Assembly (NCBI RefSeq): GCF_000002425.4
Contig: NC_037271.1
Span: forward strand, 15,404,283-15,468,282
Direction: 5' to 3'
Source of the DNA: Physcomitrium patens
Taxonomy: Eukaryota; Streptophyta; Bryopsida; Funariales; Funariaceae
DNA: 64,000 nucleotides
Below the pieces are notes generated by a model. It ran no database searches. It was not told the origin of the DNA and saw only the letters and a list, made by a program, of their open reading frames with translations. Within the stretch, counting starts at the first letter, position 1. Each line of letters starts with the position of its first letter. The translations under genes were made by a program, and so were the position numbers. Shown here one piece after another: positions 42,645 through 54,266 of this stretch.

Positions 42645-43575
42645 TGTAGAATAGATATTAATTCGTTTTTGAAAGATATTAGTAAAATATATTAATAGTC
42701 CATATAATAGAAAATTCAGGAAGATGGATGAGTGATTTAGTTATTAAAAGTGATTAATTACAAAATTACGATTAGAATCTAGAAAATCAGGGGAAAGTAT
42801 ATAGGATTTGTAGAAGTTAATTGGGGTGCCAAACTGTGAAAGTCATAAGCCGAGGGCCAAACTGTGAGAGTCGTAAGCCGAAGGCCAGACTGTGAGAGTC
42901 GTAAACCGAGGGACAGACTGTGAGAGTCGTAAGTCGAGGGCCAGACTATGAGAGTCATAAGCCAAAGGCCAAACTGTGAGAGTCGTAAGCCGAAGGCCAT
43001 CACTGTGATAGTATGAGTTGGGATAAGCTTCGTGCTACCTCTTTTCTTTTGTTTGTTATTTTCTTTGAATAAGAGGATTGAGAGTTTCTGAATATTATGA
43101 AGTGAATTATAGAATGAAAATATGATTGGTATTATTTGAGAAGAAGAAAGATTGAATGTTGAAATCTGATTGTAGTTCAGCAGAGAGAATGAGTCTGTGT
43201 TTGTGTGAAACACTGTAATGTGAACGGCAGTTCTGTGTGAAGAATTCCAGTGATTGGAATGAGGGTAATTGTGTGTTGAAAGCTGTGAAGGTACAGTATT
43301 ACAATTGGAGATTATGAGGGTGAATATATTGGTAGAAATAGCAGTTATTGGTATGACTGAATTGCTATAAGGAAGAGACCGATAAGGTGAAGGAGGAGAT
43401 TATAGTTTTTCTGTGTGTTCAAATATAAAAAATAGAGATGATACATTCAGGAGGTAATTGATTGTGTGACCCTAACGCGAATGCTTAAGCAACTAGTCAT
43501 TCTCTGTGTTCAAATCTTCCTATACGAGTTTATTCTGGGAGATTTTTTTTGGAATAAGTAAAACAAGCAATCACA
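42645..43575 (+). mobile_element. Solo LTR N with six-fold 28-bp tandem repeat
   Basis: 931 bp, TGTAGAATAG...CAATCACA, flanked by AGAAG (42640-42644) and AAAAG (43576-43580), one transition apart. Same family as O in opposite orientation, and sharing the GATAAGCTT.GTGCTAC core with the D LTR. 42829-42996 is six near-perfect copies of CCAAACTGTGAGAGTCGTAAGCCGAAGG, absent from O and D except for a single unit. Confidence 0.82.
42829..42996 (+). repeat. 28-bp tandem repeat, six units, inside LTR N
   Basis: Units run head to tail without spacers, each about 28 bp with one to four differences, followed by a diverged seventh that grades into the conserved LTR core. Because there are no unique spacers it is a minisatellite. 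Confidence 0.9.
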
Positions 43576-43580
43576 AAAAG

Positions 43581-44640
43581 CATCCTTAGCGATTATGGAT
43601 GCTTCTAAAGTGATGCCTCATAATCATACCGCAGTTGTCATCTTTGTAGATTGACTCTCAAAGAAACTTTACTTGGTTGTGGTATGCTCAAATATTGATG
43701 CCCCAATGCTTGTATGAGTCTTTTTTGATACCATTTTTTGTCACCATGAATTATCTCATGTCATTATTTTAGATCAAGATCCATACTTTACAAGAATTTT
43801 TTGATAAGCCTTATTCAAGCTAGTAGACACATGACTTGCCATGTCTACAATCTTCCATCATCAAATAGATACGCAAATAGAGGATATAAATCACACCTTA
43901 GAGGATATGCTTCAAGCATTTGTAGCAGTTCATCAGAATGATTAAGATGAATACTTGACACCTTTGGAATTTGCTTATAATGATAATATTCAAGTTAGTA
44001 CAAATCATTCATTATTTTTCTTTAATATTGGTCAACATCTAATTATGCCAATAACTTTCTATCATTCCATTGGCATCAATAATTTGATAATAGAGGAATT
44101 TATATAACTTATAAGAAACATGGCAATGCCTCCTTATTGTACAAAATTCACAAAATCAGTATGTGAATAACCATTGACAACACAAGACCTTTCAAGAAAG
44201 TGATCAAGTATTACTCTCCAATGCCAACTTGTTACTTATTACATCAATCCAAATGTGTAAACTAGCACCTCTGTGGCTTGGACCTTTCTACATTTCTATA
44301 CTAATATATAATATTGCATATTGCCTCAAGCTTCTATCATATATTTGGATCTGTTTTGTTTTTCATGTTTTGTAACTCAAGAAATTTTATACCAAACCAA
44401 AGTGCTTTTCGGATCAACATCAACTACCACTAGCACTAGTTGTAATTGATAATCAACAAGAATATGAAGTGGACAGCATTTTGAAGCATCGCTACCTTTG
44501 TTGTGGCAATGGACATCTACAACTTTAGTACAAAATTCTTTAAAAAGGTATTCTATTTATGATAGAATATCATAACCTATACAAAACATCATCCATTGCC
44601 AAGAGACAATTTGGAAATACCATTGAGAGTGAAATGAAGA
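43581..44640 (+). pseudogene. Element H integrase core and chromodomain
   Basis: Core words VIFVD-LSKK (43635-43665), VIILDQDPYFT (second catalytic Asp region, 43758-43795) and FAYNDNIQVSTNHS (43970-44010). A chromodomain-like EYEVDSILKHRY is at 44460-44500. Stops throughout. Confidence 0.68.
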
Positions 44641-44668
44641 TGTTTTGCATTAGTAGATGAATATTAAT

Positions 44669-44918
44669 TATAATAGGATATAGATAAGATAATTATATAG
44701 ATAATTAGAACCATGGAAGTTTATAGAATTGAGGTTAGGTTAATGGACTAGGTACAACCCACCATAGAGCATTCTAAAAAGAATTTAGGATGATTATTTA
44801 GATAGGTCCCATCATAGAACCTTTTAGAAGAAAGCTTTGGATGATTATTTAGATAAGGCCTACCATAGAATCTTTTGTACAAGAGTTTAAGGTAATTATA
44901 TCCATAAGGCCCACCACT
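44669..44918 (+). repeat. Element H 3' LTR, truncated by element I
   Basis: Matches the first 250 bp of the 5' LTR (TATAATAGGATATAGATAAGATAATTATATAG... against 32134 onward), including decayed TTCTAGAA-type units. It stops at CCACT where the G-family LTR of I begins. The missing remainder of the H LTR is not seen after J. Confidence 0.75.
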
Positions 44919-45679
44919 TATCACAGACATATATATGTAAACTAATAATTATCTATATAATTTAGATAAAAATAGCTAAAAATAAATTAATTCCATAATA
45001 TCTTTTGTAGAAATTTCCTAAAAGCTTCATAGACACTGCTTTGATTTCATAGGTGTCTTTAATTTATTTTTTAGATTAAAAACATAGTCAACAAGTTGGC
45101 CATGTGCCACACATATTGGTAACTTGAAGAACAAGCTAACTATATGGCCCACATATAGAAAACTTGCCTTGTAAGCTAAGGTATGTGTCTTATAAAGTCA
45201 ACACATATTAAAAGTTTTATAGAACATTGCCACGTAGCTCCTAGTTAGATAGTATATATAAAGGCAAGAGTGAAGCCCTCTTCATTCTTTTCAACTCTTT
45301 TTTTGCTGCTAGTCTAGATTTAAGAGTCTCCAATTTCCTTAACTTTTGGCAATAGCCATTTTAGTTTCTTTTTAAATATACATACTACTTTATTATTATT
45401 TTATCACTTTTCTTTTAACATAGATTTTCTAAATTTATGCATCTTTTTCTAGTTCATATCCTTAACAGATTGACAAGAGTATACTTATAATATTAGAGTT
45501 TTATCTTTTTTTTATTAAGAATGGAATATCCATTTTTCTTCATAAGATATAAGTATATAAGAAGTTATGGATTACCTTCTTCTAAACTAATATTGTTCTT
45601 AGTATCTTCTTTATTCTCAAGTCCTATCTTTTGCTTGTCTTGAACAATAATAGATATTTATTTTTTAAGCATTATCATG

Positions 45680-46670
45680 GCAAAGCATGTTGAAATTGAG
45701 AGTGCAATGGCACAAATGCAAAAGTGATTGAGAGAGTTAATCCTTGCAATACATCAAATTAGTTTACCACCATAAGAACCAATAAGAATGGCAAGAAAAG
45801 ATGATGTAGATATAATTGGGACTACTTCAACATCTACATCCAATCATATTCCTTCTCCTACGAAGGAACATCCTTTCGATATTAGAAAACCAAGAGTTGC
45901 CTTCTTTGAAAAGTTTGATGGCATAAGATCTAAGTTTCAAGGATTTATCAATCATGTATAACTTGTGATTGAATTTCAACTCCAAAGCTATCTAACTCCA
46001 AGATCACAAGTTAAATTCATTAATACACTTCTTTTAAATTTAGCATTATCATGATTTTTATCTTTTTTTGAACGATGAGATTTAATATTGGATAATTTGG
46101 AGGCTTTTTTAGTGGAGTTTTGATTCATGTATAGAAAACATTATGCAACTTATGTTTCAATCAAAAAGATCCATATTTTATGACAAAACAATTAATCTAT
46201 AATATTATATGCTTCACAATTTTAACAAATTGCATCTGATATCAAGTGGGATCATGCTGCACTTATTAGTCAATTTCTCTATGGATTATAATATGAGGTA
46301 ATGAAATTGATAGTCAACTTACTTGATCCTCAAACATTGAATCAAGCAATTGACTTTGCTGTGAAGTGTGATAATCAACTTTTTGAATTTTGATCTGAGA
46401 GTCAAACAAGTGGGCCTCAATGTTACTATAATTCAATGGCAATATCAACGCCTCTTCAACACAAACAATCAAAAGTAGAAGATATATAAATTGATGTGGT
46501 ATATTTCAAATATCTTATTAAGCAAGAAAAGACTAGTTGTTGTCAAGAAAAATTGTACTTATATTATAGAGAATTTAAGCATATTGCTCAACATTGTCCA
46601 AAGAAGTGATGCAATTATAAAATGAGGGGTTTAAACTTTAAAAAAGATAATATATCAAAAAAAAAAAATT
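45680..46670 (+). pseudogene. Element I gag
   Basis: Aligns with G gag: FEKFDGIRSKFQGFINHV (about 45905-45958), the capsid tail, and zinc-knuckle words near 46545-46610 (LYLYYREFKHIAQHCPKK; one Cys now Tyr). Broken by several stops. Confidence 0.7.
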
Positions 46671-48345
46671 GTCCAGCTACAATAAGAATTGTGTGGCTGA
46701 AACCTTGTACAATGCCTAATGAAGGTCCTATTTTCTCCTCAAAACCCTCTCTTTATTTTATATTAAATATTGTTTTAGGACCTATACATTACAAAGTCTC
46801 TACCTTGTTAAATTCAGAAGCCTTAGTATGTTTCTTAGATGAAGAATTTGATAAAAGACTTAATATATCTTTAATGAGGAAAATTAAATTTGTTCACGTA
46901 GAAGTCATAGATGGTCGTCCATTATCTTCTAGAGATGTCACCTACAAAATTCTTCCTATAGAAGTAATAACTAATGGTCATAATAGCTTTGTGGTATTTA
47001 ATATCAATAGATCTCCCTTTAATCCAATTATATTAGATTTATTGTAGTTAAAAAAATGCAATCCTCAAGTAGATTGGATTTCTTGTACTCCTGATTTTTC
47101 TACAAGTATAATTAAGAATATAGTTAATCAAATAGAAAATCACAAGTCTAGTATAATTAAACCTATGTTTATAAATATAAGAGCTTTTTTGTATTCTGCA
47201 AAAAAAAGATCACCTTGTATCATTTATGCGACATCCAATCCTAATGGTACAAAGACTTCAAGTGGTATTCCAAGCCAATATCAAGATTTTCAAGAAATAT
47301 TTGAAAAAAAGAATATGAATACTCTTCCAAAACATTGTTCCTAGGATTGTTCAATTGACCTTCAAGAAGGAGTACAATCACCATTTGGACCAATCTACAA
47401 TTTATCACAAAATGAGTTAGCTGAATTCAAGGAGTATATTAAAGAGAATCTAGCCAAGAACTTCATACACCATTTCAAATCTCCAACAAAAACCTCAACT
47501 CTATATGTCAAGAAAAAGATGAATCATTACAGATGTGTGGATTATTGAAGACTCAACATGATCACCATTAAGAATAAGTACCCACTACGTTTAATATTTG
47601 GACTTCTTGATTAGTTGAATTAAGCTAAGATCTATATAAAAATAGATCTACAAAGAGCATACAATCTCATACGCATCAAAGAAAGAGATGAATGGAAGAT
47701 TGCATTTTGAACTAAGTATGGATATTTTGAATATAATGTCATGCCTTTTGGACTTACAAATGCACCAATAGCTTTTTAACATCTTATGAATGATGTTTTT
47801 TGAGAGTTTTTAGACGATTTTATTTTTTATTATCTAGATGACATCTTGATCTATTTTTAAAATACAAAATAACATGAACTTTATGTTCATTTTGTGTTAC
47901 AAAAATTAAGAGATGCGAGACTATATGCCAAGATAGGAAAGTGTATATTCTATACTACTCAAGTTGATTTCTTAGATTATATCATTTCAAATGATGGACT
48001 TATGATGGATCCTAAGAGAGTTCAAACTATTATAAATTAGAAGATTTCAAAAGCAATCCAAAATATCCAATATTTTTTAGGATTTGCCAATTACTATTGG
48101 ATCTTATTCAAAGATTTTTTTCAAATTGCAACTCCACTTAGACATTTGACTTGTAAAGATAAACTTCAATAGAATCAAGAAGCGGAAGCACTATTTGAAG
48201 CTTTAAAGATAGCCTTTATTTTTGTACTAATCTTATATTGCGTTGACTTTTCCAATGCATTCTTTATAAAAAAAAATGCATTGGACTTTGCTTTGAGTGG
48301 TGTATTGTTACAAATAGGAATAGATGATAAACTTCATCCTGCATA
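46622..48345 (+). pseudogene. Element I protease, RT and RNase H start
   Basis: Protease frame 46622-47047: the active site is now LLNSEALVCFLDEEFD (DSG to NSE), followed by [54 protein letters not shown] (catalytic box kept, 47815-47855). RNase H: ALDFALSGVLLQIGIDDKLHP, then the breakpoint. Confidence 0.75.
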
Positions 48346-49088
48346 ATATTAGTTATAATTTTTTAAAATTATGAAGCATATAATATTAATAATTGATTGT
48401 TTTGTCATAAAATATAAATCTTATTAATTGCATCATAATTTTTTTAATATTTTTCATACATGGATTAAAACTTTGTCAAAAAAACATCCAAATTATTTAA
48501 TATTAGATCATATTTTTCAAAAATAAATAAAAATATTGATAATTTAGAACTTGAAAGTATTATTATAATAAACTTGACTTGTGATTCTAAATTTTGATAG
48601 CTTTGGAATTGAAGTTCAATCAATCATTGTACTTAATTAATTAATCCTTGAAATTGTGATCTTTTTCCATTAATTCTCTTAAAGAAGATAATTTTTTATT
48701 ATCTAATATTTAAATAATGATCTATTATAAAAATATATATATAATTTGATATAAATATTAAAGAAATTTTAATCATTTCTATATCTTTATTTCTTACTAA
48801 TAATATTATTTTTTGTGGTATTAAATTGAGTTGATGTATTACAAGCATTAATTTTTTAATTTTCTCATACATTGTATCATTGTAGTCTTCATTTTAACAA
48901 GCTTTGTTATCATTACACAATAGAAAAAAAGATATCTACTATTGTTCAAGATAAATAGAAGAAAGAACTTGAAATATAAAAAAAAAATGCTAAGAATAAT
49001 ATTAATTTAAAAGTAAAGATGATTCATAACTTAATGAATACAAATATACATGTAAAAAATTTTCAAAGAAAAATAATAAAATAAAAAG

Positions 49089-49136
<48 letters not shown>

Positions 49137-49624
49137 AAATGGCTATTTCCAAAGATTAAAAAACTAAGGACTCTTGAATTTAAATTAGAAACAAGAAATG
49201 AATCTATAAGAAAAATAAAGGATTTATTTTTGCTTCAATATATACTATCTAATTAGAAGCTATGTAGTGACATTCTATAAAACCTCCAATACACATTCAA
49301 CTCATAAGAGATGTATTTAATTTGTGAGATAAGCTTATTATATATACCACGTATCTAATTTGTACCACAAGTCACCAACATGTGTAACATGAAGTCAACT
49401 TGTTGACTAAATTTTTATCCTACAAATCACCATAATTTTTATCAAGTTTTATATAGTTTTTATCAAGTTTATGTCTTTATAGATACATATAAATACAAAA
49501 CCGTATTTGTAAAGCTTCTAATGAGCTTCTCTATAAGATATTATCAAACTTATCTATATTAACCTACTTCTATCCACTTATATTATTTAGGTAACTATTA
49601 GAATAAATATAAATGTCTATGATA
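48345..49624 (-). mobile_element. Chromovirus J (G family), 5' end in opposite orientation
   Basis: From about 48345 the plus strand matches the complement of G gag (48345-48900 against about 40660-41200), then leader and a 5' LTR (about 49040-49624, ending ...CTATGATA for GTGACA). With I it forms 5'LTR-gag-pol meeting gag-5'LTR head to head. The LTR contains a long AT microsatellite at 49094-49134. Confidence 0.68.
49094..49134. repeat. (AT)n microsatellite
   Basis: About 20 AT units inside the J LTR, at the place where other G-family LTRs have unique sequence. Confidence 0.95.
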
Positions 49625-50094
49625 AAAGCATTTCAATTATCATGGATAGAATCAAATATTTAATATAACGTAGAACATCATATATACCTTCAATTGGATA
49701 TTGAAATTTTTTCTAAATAAATAAAGATTTCAAAACCATGACCTTAACATATGAAACTATAGATATTTCTAACTATAAAAGAAAGCACAATTGCATCTTT
49801 TAGTAATTCTACTCCTATAGATATAAATCTAAACTTGGTCCAAATTCCATCAAGATCATGGTCTCTTATAAAAATCATTGAAGTCTAAGACTTATTACTA
49901 AATTAATAACATAGAAATGTCTAAGAACATACTTCAAATAAAATAAAGGCAATGTAAATTAAGTTGATTGATTAAAAGAAATTGAAAAAAATTGATCAAA
50001 TATAGAGATTAGAGTAATAGAATTTATAGAATAGAAGGCAAATTGGAGATACTTGATCTAAGTAAGAAGTAGATATTCTTAATAAATCTATTTT
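49625..50094. other. Unassigned AT-rich spacer
   Basis: No ORF, repeat partner or RNA gene recognised between J and solo LTR P. Confidence 0.5.
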
Positions 50095-50323
50095 TTTATA
50101 TTATCTGAAGTTTGCTTGAAAATATACTAGATACTTGGCTATGGAAGAAAAAATAGAATTTACAATAAGATGATCCTAACAACTCTAATAAAATCTTAAA
50201 AAAAACTTTAATTAAAATATAATAATTCTAATCAATCTTTAATTAAATCCAAAAAAAATCTCAATAACTTACAAAAGAAATATAAAAAATTAAATTAAAC
50301 TTATATACATATATATATATACA

Positions 50324-50355
<32 letters not shown>

Positions 50356-51792
50356 GATAGTAAAAAAATTAAATATCAAAAATAAAAATTTTAATTGAAT
50401 CTTAATCAAATCTTTATATAATCCTCAATAAATCCTAATAAAATCCTAAACCAATCTCAACCAAATCTTAATAAAATCCTATATCTTAAAAAAAATCTAA
50501 TAAAATTCTAAGTAAAATTTTAATTTTAATCTTAGGCCAAATTTTAATCAAATCCTAAATCCTAATCTTAAATCAAATCTCAATAAAATCTTAAACTATA
50601 ATCAAATCCTATCAAATCTTTAAAAAAATTTAATAAAAATCTTAAACAAATCTTAATTAAATTTTCAACAAATTCTAAATCCTAATCCTAGGCCAAATTC
50701 TAATCAAATTCTAAACTCTAATGAATTAAAAAAAAATTCTAAGTAAATTTTAATCAATTACTATAGCTATTTGAAACCTCAATAAATATTAATTGAATTG
50801 TAGATCTTGACTAAAATTTTATTTAGACTTCAATCAATAAACAATTAATAAATATACAAAATTTGAGTAGAATTAGACTTATCCATTGTAAAAAAAACTT
50901 CCAAAACCTCTTGAATGTTGGTTGCCTTCCTTCTTTGACTTAAATGTTGATCTTTCAACACCAATTTCTCATTGTTGAACTGTTTAATTATTCCAAAAAT
51001 TGAATTGTGTGTTGATATTTAAGTCTTAATTACTTTCATCAAATTTTGCTTCAATCCAATTAGCATATATTGCTAGATCATGGAATCTTTCACTGATCCT
51101 AAATCTCAAATCTCAAAGATCATAACCTACAAAAATCTTCATATACTTTAATCAAACTACTTGATTGACCTTAAATTTCTCAAATACATTCAAAAGAATC
51201 ACAACAACAAATTGCCTAATTTTCACTTATATACACACTAAAAAATTCACAAAATCTTAAAATTTATTAACATATTTTATTTATCAAAATCTAAACCTAC
51301 AAAGTACATCATTAACTTTGAAAATTCCTCAAAATCTCAATATTAATCCAAATGACATGAAATTAATATTCAAAAATATTTTTTCAAGTTTTATTTCAAA
51401 TCCCATTCTCTAATTTGCTAAAGAAATCCAAAGTCACCATAGGTATTTAGTTTTGTATCTCGAGATCTAATTTCAATTCTAGTTGGCAATCTGTCCTCTC
51501 TAGGTATCAATTCTTGTCATCTTTAAGTAATTTTTGTTAAAATCAATTCCTAATTCCTTCCTACATATGCGTATATCCTTTATTTTTTTTTAATTTATCT
51601 TATTTTACCTTATTTATGGCTCTACAAAGTAAATAGAACCTATTTTTATAAAAAACAATTCTAATACTAACAGATTTTATTACTTGCCTATCACTTTTTT
51701 AATTTTTTTTTACTATATATTTTTAATTAGGCTCTTTTATAATAAAATACTTTTCTTTTCCTTTCACCTAATGGCCATGTTACCACACAACA
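50095..51792. mobile_element. Solo LTR P (family B), decayed
   Basis: About 1.7 kb. The start (CTGAAGTTTGCTTGAAAATA...ACTTGGCTATGGAAG) and end (ATGGCCATGTTACCACACAACA) match B, with the same CCTAAA-like array at 50385-50720. An AT microsatellite interrupts it at 50305-50355. Divergence is high. Confidence 0.68.
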
Positions 51793-53240
51793 ATGTTAAA
51801 AGTGATTAGAAGTATTATTAATAAAAAAATATAATAATAATAATAATAATAAAGTAAAAACTAAATTCCTATAATTAATAAAAATAATAGAAGTAACCAT
51901 AAATATCAATAGTTATAAGTATATGTATAGAGAGAGAAAAAAGAAAAAAGAAATGAATTAAATAACATTAAGTATTTAATATAAGGCTAAAAGTGTTCTT
52001 ATTATTTTTATAAATATAAAAGATTTTTTAAATCTTATTATAAAGATAGGATATTTTTTAATTTAGTGTTTTATTTTTCTTACAGTTTTTTTGATATAAT
52101 TTTAGATCTTAAAATTTCTATCAAAATTTAATTATAAATAGTTTAATTCAAATTAATAATTGATATAGAATTTCTTTTGATAACAATTTTGCATATTATT
52201 CATCAATTCTAATATAAGATGGCTATTTTTTGATTGAAACTTGTACTTTGATAACTAATAAAAAAATAACTATCTAATGTTGATTTAATGTGAGAAAAAA
52301 AAAAAGTCAAATTTAAGCCAATTCTAAAGAGATGCTTTTGACTATACAAGATTTTGGACTTGGTTGAGTCTAAAGTATCAAAACTTGGACTTTTGGAACT
52401 ACTAGATAATAAGTTTTATTTTCTTTTTTGATAATGTGTATTTCTAATTTGGATGGTTCTATTGGCCAATTTGATATTTGATTAATGTCAAATCAAAGAT
52501 TAATAAGTTGTCTGATTTTTTTTATAATAAATAATAGTACATTACAAATGTTATTTCAATATTTGAATTATATGTTTGATTTGTCTATGATTTGAAGATA
52601 ACTTAATATGAATGTTGAAGGTAACTTTATATGAATGTTTTTTATATTAAAAAAAATCCTTCAAATTTGCAAATAAATCTAAAATTTGGATTATACATGC
52701 TATTAATTAGAATCTATGTTATTAATAAATATTATCAAATCAAAATTTAATTAATTCTTTATCAATAATTATTTTGTACAAAATAAAAAATGTGTCATTT
52801 TTACTAAACAGTCCACCATTACACAATATAGTCATTTTCATTATTAGTATATATATATATATAATATTATAATTAATAAAATATTAATAGAATTTAATAG
52901 AATTTTAATTATACTAATAATAAATAAAAGCACACTTTAAATATTTATATAAGATTTTATTGTTTATTCTAATAGAAAATATTCTTCTCCCTTCATTTTC
53001 AATCAAATATGAGATAAGGTTTGAAGGATTGGTTCATGTAAAAATTGGTTTATTAGAACTAAAATAAACAATCTAAAATAAACAAGATATCATCTTTACT
53101 CTCTTCAAGGCTTCATTTGCGTTTGGTTCCCATTTAAGATTATTCCTTAACTGTTATTCTTTTATTTATTTATATATATATATATATTGTATAAATAAAT
53201 AAATAAAATACTCTTAAGAAATAATCGTTGATACAATCAT
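51793..53240. other. AT-rich intergenic sequence without recognisable genes
   Basis: Contains an (ATA)n stretch at 51830-51853, short TA runs at 52848-52863 and 53167-53187, and no ORF or repeat partner that I can support. Confidence 0.5.
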
Positions 53241-53243
53241 TCT

Positions 53244-53410
53244 TTGTTATAGTCAACCTTGTTTAAGCCAACTATAGATTACAATCAATCTATTTTGCCA
53301 ATCTCAATCTACACCACCTACTCTATGCTACACCATGTAGTCAACACTACATTGTCAATTACACTATGTATTTAACAAGTTTGTGAGTCTCATGAGGTTG
53401 ACTATAACAA
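53244..53410. repeat. MITE-like inverted-repeat unit
   Basis: TTGTTATAGTCAACCT (53244-53259) is perfectly inverted as AGGTTGACTATAACAA (53395-53410), 167 bp overall, with the pairing extendable outward by three bases with one mismatch. The inside is non-coding. No clear target duplication, so element status is tentative. Confidence 0.45.
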
Positions 53411-53642
53411 GGATTGACTATATGTTTACATAGCATTGAAATTTGATTTGTATTCTGAGAAATTATTTTTCAAAACAATTGATTATATGGTTGCAGATGA
53501 AACCAGTGAAGCGAGTGGAAATTGGATGGTTGCACAACTTGAAATTTGTCCAGTTGCTAATCAATTCAACAGCTGGAACTTTAAAAGGATTCCATGAATT
53601 GCAATAGAGATGGGTTGGTGTGAGAAAGAAGCATGAACAAGT

Positions 53643-53652
53643 TTTAGGGTTT
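53643..53652 (-). promoter_or_regulatory. Telo-box upstream of tRNase Z
   Basis: TTTAGGGTTT, complement AAACCCTAAA, matches the plant telo-box that is common in promoters of translation-related genes. It is about 240 bp upstream of the putative 5'-UTR splice donor. A 19-base G run (53677-53695) lies just downstream, and CT-rich sequence (53818-53880) precedes the inferred UTR exon end. Confidence 0.5.
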
Positions 53653-53883
53653 GGTAAGGGCACATGTTGGGGGAACGGGGGGGGGGGGGGGGGGGTTCTT
53701 GTGCTGTGGTAGTAATGCAAGGCAACGTTTCTGTGGAGGTAAGAGCAATCTGCGGTTTGAAGCCTAGAGTCATACATAGATGAAAGATGAGTCGATGTAT
53801 GGCAAGCTTGAACTAGACTCCGACCCCTCCCTTCCTCTCTCCCTCCCTCCCTCATCCCTTCCCTTCCCTTCATTCCTTCCACG

Positions 53884-54258
53884 GTGAGTGCAAGTGCGAG
53901 AGCGAGAGTGCTCTTGTCACACTCTGTTGCTGCTTCCTCCGACTCCCACCTGTATTCGTCGCTATCAGCATCGCCGTCGCCATCGCTATTCTCTTCCTTG
54001 CCCTCCCCTGATGCTCTTCTCTCGCCTGCCCTTGCTCTTCTCCTTCCCTCGTCTCCATGGCTTCTCTCCACCCGCCCCCTCCTCCATGACAATTCCCTTG
54101 CTTACTCCTTCCTCCATGGCCTTTCTCCCTGCTCATGCATCCAGCTCCGCCTCTGCCGCACCCTCAGGTCCTGCATCCCTTTCTCTTTTTCTTTGTCCTT
54201 TGTGGTTCCGCCTCCTTCCTCTTGTTGTAACCCCTCCCTAAGCATCTTTTATTTGCAG
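53884..54258 (+). other. Putative 5'-UTR intron of tRNase Z
   Basis: Donor CACG|GTGAGT at 53884 and acceptor TTTTATTTGCAG| at 54258, eight bases before the start codon. The interval is C/T-rich. It also reads as overlapping low-complexity ORFs that look spurious. Confidence 0.55.
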
Positions 54259-54266
54259 ATTCCAAA

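Larger units (their letters stand above)
32134..44918 (+). mobile_element. Chromovirus H, old, split by G and N
   Basis: Plus strand: 5' LTR (32134-32738), initiator-Met-type primer site (TTTTGGTATCATATC, 32738-32752), gag, protease, RT, RNase H, integrase, chromodomain, and the first 250 bp of the 3' LTR (44669-44918), which ends where element I starts. G (35601-41991) sits in RNase H and solo LTR N (42645-43575) in integrase. Many stops and frameshifts. Distinct from the G/A family in LTR, primer site and gag. Confidence 0.8.
44919..48345 (+). mobile_element. Chromovirus I (G family), 5' half
   Basis: Plus strand: 5' LTR 44919-45467 (TATCACAGAC...CTTAACA), leader retaining GGATTACC (sense of the hairpin loop) at about 45570, gag (about 45680-46670), protease (46622-47050), RT (about 47300-48010) and the start of RNase H. 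It ends abruptly near 48345 where the sequence switches to minus-strand gag (J). Many stops. Confidence 0.75.

Noticed and set aside
42829-42996. CRISPR-like regular repeat
   Set aside because: Units abut with no unique spacers and sit in a plant LTR; it is a minisatellite.
42779-43213. 144-codon minus-strand ORF with repeated WPSxYDxHSL units
   Set aside because: A translation of the 28-bp tandem repeat in LTR N, not a protein.
53463-54092. 209-codon minus-strand ORF overlapping the tRNase Z 5' region
   Set aside because: Low-complexity Arg/Glu/Gly-rich reading of the CT-rich 5' UTR and the G run; no domain, and opposite to a well-supported gene.
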